The position numbers and the translations under genes were made by a program. The notes beneath the pieces are model-generated. The model was given only the letters and a program-made list of their open reading frames with translations, was not told the origin of the DNA and did not search any database. This document shows positions 1 through 13,090 of a DNA stretch of 64,000 bases, in pieces; positions within the stretch are counted from its first letter, which is position 1; every line of letters starts with the position of its first letter. This DNA comes from Harmothoe impar (taxonomy: Eukaryota > Annelida > Polychaeta > Phyllodocida > Polynoidae). The stretch covers positions 59,379,800 through 59,443,799 of the forward strand of contig OX381714.1 of NCBI GenBank assembly GCA_947462335.1, in the 5' to 3' direction.

Positions 1-95
1 ATCACACTTGGCCTACAGCCTCGTGAAATATGGCCCGAGGGTCATCTCTTGAAATAACCCTCCAACAGACCAAAAACTCGTTCACCTTTGTCTAT

Positions 96-125
96 TTATC
101 AAACTGACATTGTGTTATATTGCAG
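96..125 (+). other. 3' splice site of a 5'-UTR intron
   Basis: A pyrimidine-rich run ending TTATATTGCAG lies 39 bases before the first ATG of the receptor gene. It reads as an intron acceptor, so the transcript would start in a non-coding exon left of the window. The open frame continues back to this point without an ATG, which supports an intron boundary here. Confidence 0.6.
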
Positions 126-164
126 GTACTGAAGAACACTGCACTGGTTGACGTACAAGACGGT

Positions 165-2216
165 ATGGGTAGGTCAGTGTTGTTGTTGTTGTTGCTGGGT
201 GTTGGTGTGGTGTGTACGGTGCAGGGGCAGGAGTATGATCCCACAGACTGCCCTGAAACATGTACATGTGAGCATCCACAGAGGATGCCAGTAGCTTATA
301 ATGAACTTTGGAATGTCACTAACGGGTTATATATACACAACTGTAAAATTGACCCATACAATCACCTGGTCAGGATTTTCAAGACGTATGCCACTTTAGA
401 TAGTGTACAGGTAGCTAACTGTCCACCATGGTCATCTAAACCAGCATACACAACCCGACTTCCCACTGAAATCAGTATGTTGACATCATTACAGATACTA
501 GTTATCGCCTTCAATAATCTGGTAGTACTCCCTGAGAGTGTCGGGAAACTTCCCTTATTGAGAGTGTTGTACCTACAGTATAATCATCTCATAGAGCTGC
601 CCACTAGTGTCGGGAATCTTACATCGTTAGTGAAGCTGAATGCTGACCGTAACAGTCTGTTAGAGGTGCCTGACAGTGTTTGTTACCTGCCCTCCTTACA
701 GGAACTGAGTGTCCAGAACAACATTCTCACCCAGCTGCCTAACAGTATAGGGCATCTTACATCTTTAATGGTGCTCTATGCATACAATAATAGTCTGTTA
801 GAACTGCCTGTGAGTATCGGGGACCTACGTTCATTACAGCTGCTGGCTCTTAGCAACAACAATCTTACCCAGCTACCTGAAAGTATCGGGAATCTTCCAT
901 TGTTGACACACCTGTGGGCTGACGGTAACAGGTTAAGAGAGTTGCCGGATAGTATAGTTCATCTCTCATCATTGTACCAGTTTCATGTTGATCACAATGA
1001 CCTGAGAATGCTGCCTGATACTTTAGGGACCTTATCAGGGTTAAGGTTTTTGTTTATCCAGAACAACCTCCTGAAAAGGCTGCCTGATAGTATGGGTCAG
1101 CTATCTTTGTTAATGAAATTAGATATCTCCAATAACAAGCTGACTGCCCTACCCTCCACCATAGTCCAGCTGCCAGTGTTAGTGAACATTACAGCCCACC
1201 ATAACTACATCACAGCGATCAATGTCAGCAGCATAGTGAGTGTACCTGACAGACGGGTAGACTTGAGCTACAACCTAATATCATCTCTTGGTATCCTTCC
1301 TGCGAACTTTAGAACCCTGGTTTTTAAACTAGATAATAACAAGATGAGCGAATTGCCACAAATAAATGGGAACTGGCCAGAACATATTTATCTTGGCCAT
1401 AACGATTGGGCATGCTTATGTTCTAGCAAAGCCACTATTCAACAGATTGAGAACTATAAGGACAGAGTTGTAGACTATCACAATGTGACCTGTGCAGAAC
1501 CTCGTAGCCTTAGGGGGAAGCTTTTTAATGAAGCAAAGTTTTCATTGTGTAGTCAAATCGTTGAGAGCAATAGTCCCAAGGTACTGATTTATGTCATACC
1601 TTTGTCAGTAATCAGCACACTATTAGTGGTTATTCTATTATCAATTGGTTTTGTCTATGCCAAAAGGGTGTGGATCTATAAACTGTTCAGATGGCATCCC
1701 TTTCAGAGGATTGATGCTGGTGAGGCAGAGAAAGAATTTGACGTCTTCATTTCCTATTGTGAACCCGACTTTGATTACATGGAGCCTATACTTCAGAGGC
1801 TAGAGCAATTAGGTTTCAAAATCTGCCATCACAAAGAACATTTTCTAGGAGGGGAATCAATTATCTGGAATATTCATACAGCCATCATGAACAGTAAGAG
1901 GACTTTGATTTTCTTCTCACCAGCTTACATGGGGAGTGGGCTATGTATGTACGAGTTTTACACAGCACATACTATGCAGGTAGATGAAGGATGGACTCAC
2001 CTTATAACTATAAAAGACACTGACATTGATGTGAGAGCATTAGACACAGGGATGCGCTCGTTCTTTGAACACTACTCGTACATAGAGCGTGATTCACCCC
2101 AGTTCTGGGACAGCTTACTGTATGCGCTGCCTGTGGAGAGAATGAATGTAGCCCAGAATGAGGATGAAAATGCAGCCCAGAATGGAGAGGAGTTTGAGAT
2201 GGATGTCCAATTATAG
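165..2216 (+). CDS. Transmembrane LRR-TIR receptor (Toll-like)
   Basis: A 683-aa type I membrane receptor of the Toll-like class, predicted to sense ligand outside the cell and signal through a cytoplasmic TIR domain. The start at 165 is chosen because it begins a signal peptide (MGRSVLLLLLLGVGVV), followed by a CPETCTC cysteine cluster. About ten regular 23-residue LRRs of the form LPxSIGxLxxLxxLxxxxN follow, then two or three degenerate repeats and a cysteine-containing LRR C-cap (WACLC). The membrane segment is at about residues 472-498 and the TIR domain at about 522-665. Box 1 (FDVFISY) and the box 3 FW are present. The BB loop reads KEHFLGGESI, lacking the usual RDxxPG. The tail carries two AQNE/AQNG repeats. 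The coding part is a single exon with no breaks. The 23-residue LRR type is closer to SHOC2/Ras-group LRRs than to classical TLR repeats. Confidence 0.93.
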   Translation: MGRSVLLLLLLGVGVVCTVQGQEYDPTDCPETCTCEHPQRMPVAYNELWNVTNGLYIHNCKIDPYNHLVRIFKTYATLDSVQVANCPPWSSKPAYTTRLPTEISMLTSLQILVIAFNNLVVLPESVGKLPLLRVLYLQYNHLIELPTSVGNLTSLVKLNADRNSLLEVPDSVCYLPSLQELSVQNNILTQLPNSIGHLTSLMVLYAYNNSLLELPVSIGDLRSLQLLALSNNNLTQLPESIGNLPLLTHLWADGNRLRELPDSIVHLSSLYQFHVDHNDLRMLPDTLGTLSGLRFLFIQNNLLKRLPDSMGQLSLLMKLDISNNKLTALPSTIVQLPVLVNITAHHNYITAINVSSIVSVPDRRVDLSYNLISSLGILPANFRTLVFKLDNNKMSELPQINGNWPEHIYLGHNDWACLCSSKATIQQIENYKDRVVDYHNVTCAEPRSLRGKLFNEAKFSLCSQIVESNSPKVLIYVIPLSVISTLLVVILLSIGFVYAKRVWIYKLFRWHPFQRIDAGEAEKEFDVFISYCEPDFDYMEPILQRLEQLGFKICHHKEHFLGGESIIWNIHTAIMNSKRTLIFFSPAYMGSGLCMYEFYTAHTMQVDEGWTHLITIKDTDIDVRALDTGMRSFFEHYSYIERDSPQFWDSLLYALPVERMNVAQNEDENAAQNGEEFEMDVQL

Positions 2217-5200
2217 GGAATAATAGGGCTGCTTGTTTAAATTAACAAAATATCGTAATTGATTCCTTCAGCCGTCCCTCTTAAATACCCCCTCCCCCCC
2301 CGTTTTTTTCCAAACCATAGTTCTCACAAAAGTTGAGCCCCATTTAAATCTGAAGTACTAATAATGCTCATACTTAGATATACAGTGAGTTCATCAGCCT
2401 GCCCCTACCCTGCACCATACCACAACTTGACACCAAGACACACACTGTACCTCACCATGTTTACATGACCAGTGTAGAGGGACTATGAATCAGAGCCTAC
2501 TGTTCAAAATGGGCTGATGGTTATGGTAAGTTTACAACTAATAGTAAATATCCTAATTTTAGCTGTATTTGTCTTTTTATTTCCTTGGTGTTGTTTTATG
2601 ATGCATGTGTTTATCAAGCCTGATATGTGAGCTATTATACTATTACAAAAAAGCACCTTCTGACTAAAATTGAAAGCTATTTGTTTCATTCAGCATTATC
2701 TTTTTAAAATATTGTAGAGAATAAATGTATATCCAACCCAGAGCCTCAAGTATATGACTCATAAAATTGTAGTGTCACGAGCCGAAGACGAGGAGGACCA
2801 GATGGACGTCCATCCAGATGACGGGAAGTGCCAAACACAGCTCAGACATTCCGCTCGTCCTACTTAGATGTTCTTCCCAGAATTTAAGCAGGTTTGTTTC
2901 AATATATATATTTAATGAGAATGTTTTAGAGCCAGATTTTGATGATTTTACCCATTATACAAGGCTTTGAAAATGAAATTTAGTCAGTTTTTTCATCATT
3001 TATTTTTATTTTCTAAGGCCCAAAACCCTAAAATTATGTGTGGGACCACCTATCAAAAATACTTTAATATGTTAGTAAATGACAACAAACAAGTTTCCGA
3101 GAGAATTAAAAAGAATTCTGTTGACTTCGAATACTGTTCTAAACCAATAAGGGTAGAAAAATAATAACAATTTATTCATATCTTTTCCTGAAACATTACA
3201 TTTTTATTCATAATACCCTGCCATACAACTATAAAATATGTGTTTGCAGTGAAGGGGAACATGCGGGCTCTTTACATGTAGCGGTTCATATTTCTATACA
3301 AAACGGTTGTTACAAAATAAAATCAGGGTATTTTTCAAAATTTCTTCTGATTTTTACAAAAAAAATTTGGGATCACCCATTTTTCTTTTCATTTTCCGAT
3401 TCTATATGATCTAGAGTACCTGTAGAAAAAATTAGGGCAATTCTGTTGACTTTGATCAAAGGGTAGCGACCAACCTTAAGGTAACTATAATGCCACCAGC
3501 CAGTCTGCCATGGTTGTTTTAACATACACTCAGTTACTAGTATGGTATCTACTACATAATGATCCTGTGATATACAATCTGTCCCATTTTATTATTACAG
3601 AATCACAAACATAGTAGATGCAGTTACTGGCCCAATGTTCAGTGCAGTGAACAGAGCAGGGACAACAAGCGGGCGAACCATCTGCAGTCCACATTGCAAG
3701 CTTCTAACAGGTCCATCATTATTAGGGGCTGCTCAACGACAAATAATAATTACTTTAAAACATTGAGTATGACCCTAACTAGCATATTAACTGCACCTAG
3801 ACTTTGGGAATATCCTGTAAGAGGTAAAGGAACTTTCATTACGGTGTTTCTTTAGTAAAATAGTATACATTTAAGAACTTGCATATATAAGCCGTGGCTT
3901 CTACCCAAGGTTTTACAGTAAAAGGTTTGGTTCATCATCCTTAACATTGTGTGAGACTTTCTATTTGACTGAACAATTGATAATCAATATATATATGCTT
4001 CACATTGTACATGATAGGAACACAGCTGTTTGGTTCTAGGTTATGATTATCCAGTTAATAAGACTGTAAATATTTCTGGTTACAGATTAAAGTTAAGCTT
4101 TTCATACTCATAATGCTTTATTGGTTACTAGAAATCTAAAAATATGTATCATTCAGAGAACTGTACAATGTTGTGCGGAGAAAAAACTTAGGCAGAGTCA
4201 TGAAACATTCTGCCTTAGCCCAATACAACATCATTGAGTATTTATTTATAATCAAACGCAACCCCAATGGCAGGGATCTCTGTTTTACCGTTTGCTGGTT
4301 GATTTGGGGCCATATAAAAGGCAGAATGCCCTACCTGTCCATCATATGGTAGACCGTGTTCTACACCACCCTGTGTACCAATGTGTGCTTGGTCTTGCAG
4401 AACAAATTACTGTATAACAAAAGATTATAAATATGCGATCCATATTAATCAGGAGTATGTTATAGTGTATATATATATAGTGTATGTTTATACACAGTAT
4501 AGGCCTATACCCGTATAAACCGTGCAGACCTCACATATATTAATGTAATATAACTTAATATATGCTTCCACCCCCCTAACCATTTATATATGTTATATAT
4601 GATAAAGAACCTGGTTTTGAATGAGCACCAGTCTTGAATGTACGCCGGAGGTTTAGGGGCCTCAGAATGCTTATCAAGCACTAAAAAGATGACCTTGAAT
4701 GCACGCCTGTCTTGCATAAATGGTACAGAAAACAGGGATAGAAATACTACACGCTATTTCTCCATAACAATATATTGCGTGAGTGCTGGACTCAAGGTAA
4801 AAAGTCAGATATAGTATTGATATTGACATATACATAACACTGGGGCACATAATAAAGTCATCGGTTTGACTTCTAGAAAGATGTGTTCTAGCCATATTGA
4901 CTGTAACTAACCCATGGTAAATATGTTGGCAGTGGAGAAATATACAAATCTCTGATAGTCATATAATGTCTGTAGAAAGTGTACATGTTGTTACTCTTTA
5001 CACATGGTGTCAATGATCCATTTGATATATATTCTGTAATAAAAATCATTATCTTTTATTCCACTAATATTTTCATCAGTGTCATTTCATAATTATCAGA
5101 TTATTAGAGTAAGATTCTTCTTAAATGCATTTACCACAATGACTCAGATACCAGTGAAACTTGAATGCAGCATAACCATAAAATGTACAGTTTATCATTG

Positions 5201-5689
5201 CCACTTACCAAAACAAGGATTTTAGGCTGAAAGTGCCCTAGCAAGGGTATTGTTTTGACACAAAAGCTCTGTTGCGAGAGTAAGGATTGTTGTAGGTCCA
5301 GCCGGACACCTGTATCAGAAAAAATAAACCAGTACCCCTTCCCCCCAACCCGTGAATCGAGGACACGTAAAGCGAGCTAGTGCAGGCGGGGGACAAGAGA
5401 TGGAACCATAGGGGGGGGGGCACTCCCTATCTTTTCTATAAGTCACTATGTGTGAACACTGCCACAAATTTGGTACCCTTATTACAGGGGGGGGGGCGAT
5501 GGCGCCCTTTACACAAAGAAGTTAGCAAAGATTAGCAATAAATATACCCTTGAAGACCATAAAAAGTGTACCTAGTTCATGAGTGAGCATTCCATATTAC
5601 AGCGAAAAAATGGCAAAATTGTCCAAATAGACCTCATTCAAGTCTTAAGATATAGCCCTTTCTTTAATAAAAACTAAGGATCCTGGCTG
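2217..5689. other. 3'UTR then intergenic DNA
   Basis: AT-rich DNA after the receptor gene. Short open frames show no family signature, codon bias or splice context. It holds short G/C homopolymer runs (near 2291, 5411 and 5487) and no feature I can name. Confidence 0.5.
2720..2725 (+). terminator. Poly(A) signal of the LRR-TIR gene
   Basis: AATAAA about 500 bases after the stop codon; the first canonical signal downstream on this strand. Confidence 0.5.
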
Positions 5690-5790
5690 TGTCTCACGAA
5701 CTTGGGCCAATGTTTTGGTCTCTGATCGGGTGCCAGCTCTGACTGGGTGCCAGCTCTGACCGGGTGCCAGCTCTGACCGGCCTGAATAAA
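5690..5790 (+). repeat. Single arm of the CTGACCGGGTGCC foldback family
   Basis: GGCTGTGTCTCACGA is followed by about four copies of a 17-bp unit containing CTCTGACCGGGTGCC. The same arrangement forms both arms of the complete element at 22577-22924, so this is a solo arm or a deleted copy. Confidence 0.65.
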
Positions 5791-6610
5791 AACGGGTTAT
5801 ATAGGGCAGATGTAGATAGAATTTGGCTGAAAAGGTTAATGGATGTTATAACTCTTTAAACTAGTAAGTAGTTGCCCATTAGTTGCCCATCATCACTACC
5901 TTTCGGTAGTACTCATTAATTTAAGGTATACATTATTATGATATACACCTGACTAATTATAGAACACTGTAAAGGTTATTTGCGACCAAAATACAGAACG
6001 AGCTATCAATCTGAGAGCCCACCGAGAGCTCATTACCACACATATTACCAGTCTCAATGAGTCTTTATTTTCTCTTTTTTTCCATAGATATGATAACTGT
6101 GCGCTTTCCTTCCTTAGGCATATCTGTTAAAATGTGGCCTCCCATAGATCATGTGCCAATTTGATTCATAATCATAATGTACAGAAGCATTAATGGTAAC
6201 CCATCTACAGAGAATGGTCATAAATACATCGTTTAAATAGGCATTTATATATTTTATTCACAGAGTAGCTTCCAGATATGCATACTAAATTAGCCATAGT
6301 TGCAATAATTTCTTAAGTTGTCTAAACAATGTCATTTCAAGATAATTATGTAGTAAAGTGAGCAGTGAGTAGCTCATGGTTATATGAAGGCTTAATTTAC
6401 CCCACAAGGGGGTGCAGGGTGTGTGTGACCCAGCTTGACCCTTGTGGTAAGGCCCGGAGACCCGGGGATAAGACGATAAACAGCTGTTCAAGCCTCCTAT
6501 CCTATATAGCTGGATATATAGGAAAGAAGGGTTAGTAACGAAACAGACCTATTGAGATATGGCTACGATCCTAGACATGGTAGTAACTGAATCCGTGCCC
6601 CCGCCCACTA

Positions 6611-6949
6611 GGGCCTGTTTCTTAAGACGTGTTTTTAGGAGTGTTATTTTCCCGAACGCGAAAAGATAATATTTCTATTTTAGATATATTAACAGAAATA
6701 TTAGTATAACAACTTATGAAACAGAATTGCCAATTTTTCGGCTGTTGTTTACCTTCAAAGTTGTTTAATGCTGGTGTAACGATTAAAAGAGCTTAAGCAA
6801 CATGTTACGAAATCATTATGTTAGTGAAAACGAGTTCTATTAGTATAGTGAACCCTAATATAGCACTAATGTAGCAGAAGTACTAATATGTCGATTTTGG
6901 AAACACCAAAAAATATCGTTATAGCAAATAGAGGTTGAGAAACAGGCCC
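6611..6949. mobile_element. MITE with GGGCCTGTTTCT termini
   Basis: A 12-bp perfect terminal inverted repeat (GGGCCTGTTTCT / AGAAACAGGCCC) bounds 339 bp of AT-rich non-coding DNA. Size and structure are those of a non-autonomous DNA transposon. No clear target duplication could be read. Confidence 0.65.
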
Positions 6950-8594
6950 CTGGGGATGGAAACACAAGGAGGAACTGTGACATGTGATGACACTTGCCGG
7001 TAGGGAGGGGGTTGACTATAGACCAATGCAGCAAGGAAGGGTGACTTTTTCTAAATAAAGTTGTGTTTACATTGATTTTAGCAGAATCCTCATAGCATTG
7101 TCTGTAATGGCTATATTTGTGAACAAATCATATCAGGAGATTCACAAGACAATCGTCTCAAAATAATGTATACTGTTGACTGTCACACTTCAGAAATGTT
7201 CAACAACTTTGATAACTACTTTTCTGAAAAGTCACCCTTTCCTGCTGCATTGGTCTATAAAACAGACTGTAGATCCAGGAGCAGGTTTTGGGGTCATGTT
7301 AATCCTTTAGATACAGCACAATGCATTACTGCATCATGCCGTTGGTCATCATGATGCATGAATGATTGCCAGGACTGAATCCAAGCTCACATTGACCCTA
7401 CATGATTGATACACTCTCAAAGGGTCATCATGATGCACCAATGCAGCACCAGCGAGTAACTCACCATCACCAGTGAGTTACTCACCATATTATGCCATCC
7501 TTAATGGGTCAACCACTGTGTAGGATATATGTAAAGGAAAATAGGAGATGTAAGTATAAACATACTGCTACAATAGTCACTTCTGTTGTCATATTTGTCA
7601 TGGGGACTTTTTGTGAATGACTTAAGGGTCACTTGTACCAGTAAACACTACAAGGTGAAGGACGTATAGGGAGGAAGGGGGTGGGCCTGTAGTGCAAATG
7701 TAGTACATGCATTTGTATATAACAATAGTACTGGAATTGTAGAATAGCCCATGGGTTACCCTGTTTCATGTTGTTGTAGGGGAGGGGGCAGGTGCACTAA
7801 AATCCCCCCCCCCCCACCCCACCAAGAGGGTTCAGGCTGCTCAACTGTTACAATCTCATGGGAAACAACCTTCAACTGTACTGTGGTCTTTCATCTGTAG
7901 TAGAATAGAGGCTTTTGCACTAACATAATGTTAAAAAATGACCACTTCCTTTGACTATTGGGTGTGGTCTTTTTTAGACGTTTTAAAAAAAAGAAAATTG
8001 AGGAGGGATAGACCTTTTGAAAGGGGGTAACAAAATAAATGCACGCCTCTTGAGTGTGGAGGACAAGAAAATATCAGCAATTTTTAGAAAAAAGTAGGGG
8101 CAATAGGTCCATACCTGCTGCCACCCCACATCCCCCCCCCCCCCTACTCCACAAGAAAATGTTGACTATCAAGATTTGATAAGGCGAACAGTTTAGTATG
8201 GCGTAGAAACATAATAATTATATAAATTGTTTAGTATTGGGGCAATGAGCAATGATAGTTGTTGTATGGTTTCTGGTCGCTTGGCATAGTTTCTGGTTGT
8301 AAACGATAAACCATGTGTATCGCGGATAAACCATGTTTATCACCGATAAAATATGTCATCAAAGGTTTACCTATTTGGCTTGCTCTAATGAATACTAACT
8401 CTATGCTCTATTGAATACTAACTCTAAACCCTATCATTGTCCAGTGAGATCGCTTTAAAAAAACACAACTCGTGGTACGCTCTCTATTCGATGCACTTCT
8501 ACAAGACTCTGACGTTATCTTAGACCAGGATAGCGTCATGTTTGTCTTTGTGACCACATGTGAGTGAAGTGAAAACATTGGGGTATTATAGACA
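6950..8594. other. Intergenic, repeat remnants
   Basis: Contains one member of a dispersed repeat (7020-7160, see also 59450-59583), a palindromic CATGATGCATGAATG motif near 7350, C-rich homopolymers near 7806 and 8130, and tandem ATAAACCATG motifs near 8305-8350. No gene is supported. Confidence 0.5.
7020..7160 (+). repeat. Dispersed repeat, uninterrupted copy
   Basis: Closely resembles 59450-59583: shared blocks include CTATAGACCAATGCA, AAAGTTGTGTTTAC and CATATCAG.AGATTC. This copy runs on past AGATTC, whereas the other is interrupted there by a 1.9-kb element. Confidence 0.65.
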
Positions 8595-8925
8595 CAGGGG
8601 TAGACACCAACTTTTTCAGCCATGGGCCACCCGGGCCCATAGCCTCAGAAATGCACGGGCCCTGACCTAAAACTGTGGGCCCAGGATATATATTTTAATT
8701 TTCTCAAAGAGAAAACCATAATTACACATCTCCGTTCAAGATAAATTCAGACTGTACTAGAATAGCTGGCTTCATTGTGATTTCCCCTTTCCAACGATAT
8801 ATAACATGACTATATTCATAAAGACATATTCTCCTAAAATTCTCCCCATGCCACGCAGAAAACTGCGGGCCCGGACCCAAAACTACGGGCCATTGGCTCC
8901 CAGGCCAGCGTTGGTGTCTTCCCCT
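8595..8925. mobile_element. hAT-like MITE
   Basis: The left end reads CAGGGGTAGACACCAAC and the right end GTTGGTGTCTTCCCC, an imperfect inverted repeat with the CAGGG start common in hAT elements. Further inverted similarity (GGGCCC and AAAACT..GGGCC blocks) lies inside. Non-coding. The flanking duplication is unclear. Confidence 0.55.
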
Positions 8926-9617
8926 TTTAAGGTTATGATTTACTACACATACATCTGGATTAACCGTCACACCACCTCTGACCCCGACTGAAACTAAGTG
9001 AGTATTTATAACTCATGATGTTAGGATGCTGCATGTACCACTACCCCCCCCCCTTCAACACCACCACCACACTGAAAACCCCATAGAGCCATAAGGTCTT
9101 CACTGGTGATGACCTCGGGGCACTCACTGTGCATGTGTCAAGAGCACGTACCCCTTCATTAGGGTTGTCATATGTGACGACCTAGGGTCGTAATTTTGAG
9201 TACATTTTGCCCTAAAATCAGGTTGTCAATCGGCAGCCTTATACCAATGATCTCAGGTACAGAACAGGTGCCTTAGCCCTAGATATAAATATTCTGTTAT
9301 AAACTTCAAATTCCTCTTTTGTATTTTGCTCAAAAATCTTCACTGTAATTCTACAATAATGTATATCTTCTAAATGAGTATTGCAGTGCCAATAATTGAT
9401 ATCAAGGGGGGGGGGGGTAAATTAATAAACGGTTTGATGGAATAGCAGATATCACACCATTGCATAGTAGAACCCTCTAGTGGCAGAAATATGGTGATCA
9501 ACATGACGACCTTTGCTCATCTCTATGGTATGATCACCCTAAAGTCGTCAGCAGTGACGACCCTCACATAAGGCTGGGTTTTCAGTGCACCACCACCATG
9601 AGTTGCTCCCCGTCTAA

Positions 9618-9840
9618 GGGAGTGGTCATTTTTTAACAACAGGGGGGGGGTCGGTGGATTTCCGCACGAGCGGGTCGAAAAATGTTTGGTCCCCCCCGTG
9701 GGAGGGGTCCTAATTTATTTGGTCCCCCCCCTCAGGCAAGTTGAAATTGAGCGCAGCCGACCCCTTTGAGCTATAGTAACGCGCGGGCTTTTTTGCTAAA
9801 AAGGGGTGCAATTTGCAGTTGTTAAAAAATGACCACTCCC
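9618..9840. mobile_element. MITE with 23-bp perfect TIRs
   Basis: The ends begin GGGAGTGGTCATTTTTTAAC and finish with its exact reverse complement; the perfect inverted repeat spans 23 bp. The 223-bp element is non-coding. A partial end of the same family (TTAAAAAATGACCACT) occurs near 7932. Confidence 0.75.
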
Positions 9841-9851
9841 AACACTATGGA

Positions 9852-10216
9852 TGCAGGAGGTGGGTTATGTGACATGTGGCTGGGGGCAGGGCTGTGGTTG
9901 GGGATTGGGCCCAGGGTAAAGGGGGAGAGGTGCTTGTGACCCGACACTTTGGGGATTTTCTAGGAAAGTATAACAAAGATTTATTTATATAAACCTGTGG
10001 TTAGCGCATCGTGATTCTCTGCTAAATATGAGACACATTCAGCTTCTCCCCTCATGCCTCTTCAGTAGAACATCTTACAACTGAAGATCCCTGCAATAGT
10101 CTACTAGTGGATATAACATGTATTGTTTCACATGTACATGGTTTGCGTAGAATGACCCTATTGGATGTTAAATTACTCAAACAACAGATAAAACAATAGA
10201 TACGCATATATGCCGC
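9852..10216 (+). repeat. Long direct repeat, copy 1
   Basis: About 365 bp, co-linear with 13566-13935. Shared landmarks in the same order include GTGACATG, GCTGTGGTTGGGGA, AAGTATAACAA, CATCGTGATTCTCTGCTA, AACTGAAGATCC and TATGCCGCAGCTTG. Copies differ by many substitutions, so the duplication is old. Confidence 0.7.
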
Positions 10217-10834
10217 AGCTTGTATGCGAAGCAGAAAGGGAAAAACCTACAAACGAACACTCATTTGAGTCTGAAGCTTGTTGAAGTTCGAGCTGTAATT
10301 CACGCATGATGCTTGAATGAAGCACTGGCGAGTTACTCACCAGTGCTGCATTCATGCATCATGACGCCCAAGAGCATGTTTCATTAATGCATTATGCCGA
10401 GGTTAAAGGATTCAGAGGCACAAATTGATGTTCTTATTTACAAAGTGTTGATGCTCATCTACCTCCCTGATTGTAATTAATTACAAATAAGTTTTACAGT
10501 AAAAGAAGCATTTTCCTACTTTGTGATCAAATAGTGTATATATATGTGACCCATTTTAACGAAATGGGTCGGAAGTTGCACATATAGATTGTTGAGATAT
10601 TGCCAGATTCGTGCACATATCATCGAGAGCTTTCATTTGATATATGACAAGTAAAATATTAGCCAATATTTACTCTTGGGTGATATTTTTCATACATTTT
10701 TGTTGAATTAAATGGAAATTAATAAATTGAGGTAATTAACATTTAAATAAGATATCAACTATATCATACAATATAATTATAAGTCCTACGGTCATCATTT
10801 TAGGAAAAATGGGGGTTGAAATTAAATTTGTAAC
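10217..10834. other. Intergenic, AT-rich
   Basis: Holds one copy of a short palindromic repeat family (GAGTTACTCACC..GCATTCATGCATCATGA, 10320-10365) that recurs near 7350, 13290, 23600 and 59090. No gene seen. Confidence 0.45.
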
Positions 10835-10984
10835 TTGGTAACCCAAAGGATAATTATGCATACATTAGAAAAATGTCTAAAACTCATTTTTCAAAAATAT
10901 AATTTTGTCCACCCTATGCTGCCTCTCACCATGTTGGTAGTGACCTTAGTAGGCCTGATCACCCAGACTAAAACGTATATTTTG

Positions 10985-12845
10985 AGTGCTATGAATGTGA
11001 ACGAACCTGCCCCGTTTGGAATACCCGGTAAAGATGTCAATCTACTCACGCCTCTCACTTATGCTGATATGATTAAATATATTAGTAATACTAAGGTTAA
11101 TAAGGCGTCTTCTATTGTACACATGAAAACATATGTTGTTAAGGATGCCTTTATGGCTATACCAGAAATAATATTAGGACTGTATAATAAATGTCTGTAG
11201 GTTGGCGAGTTCCGTGACAGTTGGAAGAGAGCCACTGTGGTGCCTCTACACAAGAAGCCGAACTCTCTAGATGTTAACGATTTAAGACCAATAAGTCTAT
11301 TGCCACTACCTGGTATGCTATTGGAAAAGATTGTATGTACTTGCCTTCAGCTCTATTTAAAAAATAATGATTTACTCTGTCCCAACCAACATGGTTATCG
11401 CTCAGGTCACTCGACACAAACTGCCATTGGGAACACCTTCATATAATAATTAATAATACAGTCTCTAACTTACCTACCTTTTGCATATATCTCGATTATA
11501 AAAAAAGCTACAGTCTCACACTTAATTTTAAAACAGAAATTATCTGCTTTAGGACTTGACGAAATTACTTTGAATATTTTTGAAAATTATTTAACAAATA
11601 GAAAACAATGCACAGTAGCTAATAATATCACGTCTAACTCCAGGACAATTACCTATGGTGTTCCCTAAGGGTCAGTAATGGCTCCTGTATTGTTCTCCAT
11701 TTACATAAATTCACTGGAAAAAGTTGCAAATTTTGACATTACTCTTTATGCAGACGACGCTGTGATATGTACCACATCTGTGCATGGATGCTATGGACGA
11801 AGCCCTAAGGGCTGTTTCTGCTTGGTGTATAAATAATAGCTTGACAATTAATGCAAAAAAAAACAATGGATGGTATACAATAATTTTAGAAAAGAAAAAC
11901 CTATATTTGTATTAAATAATGTCACTTTAGAGCAAGTAGAAGTATTCCCATATCTGGGCCTCACGCTTGACCCTGAGCTAAAATTTATTACCCACCACAA
12001 GAACACTGTGAATAATGTAAGGTTTAAGGTCATTCAGCTAGCCAGGGTTAGGAACTATGTTGAGGAGGATACAGCTCTCGATGTTTACAAGACTATGGTC
12101 TTGCCCTCACTAGATTAGGTAGAGTATATATATATGGGATCGTGATAACAACGGTGAGAGCCAAGAGCTGCAGTACTTGCAAAACAAGGCTCTGAGAGTA
12201 GTGTATAAAATTAAGTTAGGAAAAAATCCAAGGCTAAACACCATTATGTTACATACTGAAAGTAGGTGTTGCATTTTAATAGAAAGAAGGGACATGCATT
12301 TACTATTCTTTGCACATACGTTATCAAAAAATCCCAATATGATTGACAACAGGTACCTGCCAACGCGTAGGAACCAAGGTGTAGGCTAACTGTGATACGT
12401 TCTCTTAAACCTATTGTAATTAGGAGTGTTATCTATAGAGCCATTACAAGATGGAACCAGTTAAAAGCTGAATATACTTTAATTGAAGACCTTTCTGCTT
12501 TTAAATTAGCTATTAAGAAAAACTACAACGAATGTTTCATGTAATAACTTTTTATGGAACTTAATGTAATATCCATCCTGTACACATAACAATATACACG
12601 TCATTTTCTCATCTCATCTCATCATTCATGTGAAGACTAGACACACTGTCAAGTGAAGATCATATTAAATTACTCAATTTGTAACATACCACAGGTACAC
12701 TGGTAGCCATACTGTAATCTATGTAAATTATGTAATATCATACAGCGAAAGAAAGGGCCCTAGCATAAAAAACGCAATACGCGGTAGCTAGGTATAATGC
12801 ATTCTTGTAATTGTATTATTTTAACCCAATAAAACATTTAAAAAA
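10985..12845 (+). pseudogene. Degraded non-LTR retrotransposon (LINE) reverse transcriptase
   Basis: Remnant of a LINE polyprotein. Recognisable RT pieces run in order: a stretch resembling GEFRDSWKRATVVPLHKK (interrupted by TAG at 11198), NDLRPISLLP, the YADD catalytic motif within LYADDAVI near 11745-11768, and the YLGLTLD and LQNKALRVVY blocks of the C-terminal region. Several stops and frameshifts separate the pieces. The 3' end carries CTCATCTCATCTC repeats and an AATAAAACATTTAAAAAAAA tail near 12830. There is no endonuclease domain, so the copy is 5'-truncated. It resembles the CR1/L2/RTE-X group; the clade is not resolved by eye. Confidence 0.85.
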
Positions 12846-13090
12846 AAGTCTCTTTATACCACAAAGTGATTCTCTAAAGAAGACAATACAATTCAACAGG
12901 CAGTGCGCCTTATGCTGTTGAACGCATGTGTACATACTATAGCCAGGAGTATATGAGAATGATACACAATCAGACTGAGACGATATGTAGTATATGGAAC
13001 TTATTGAACCCTACTTGAAATTCAAGTCACAGACACTTCGTGATTGTGCCACTTTAAGCCAATAAGGACGGGATACTGTGTTAATGTGCT

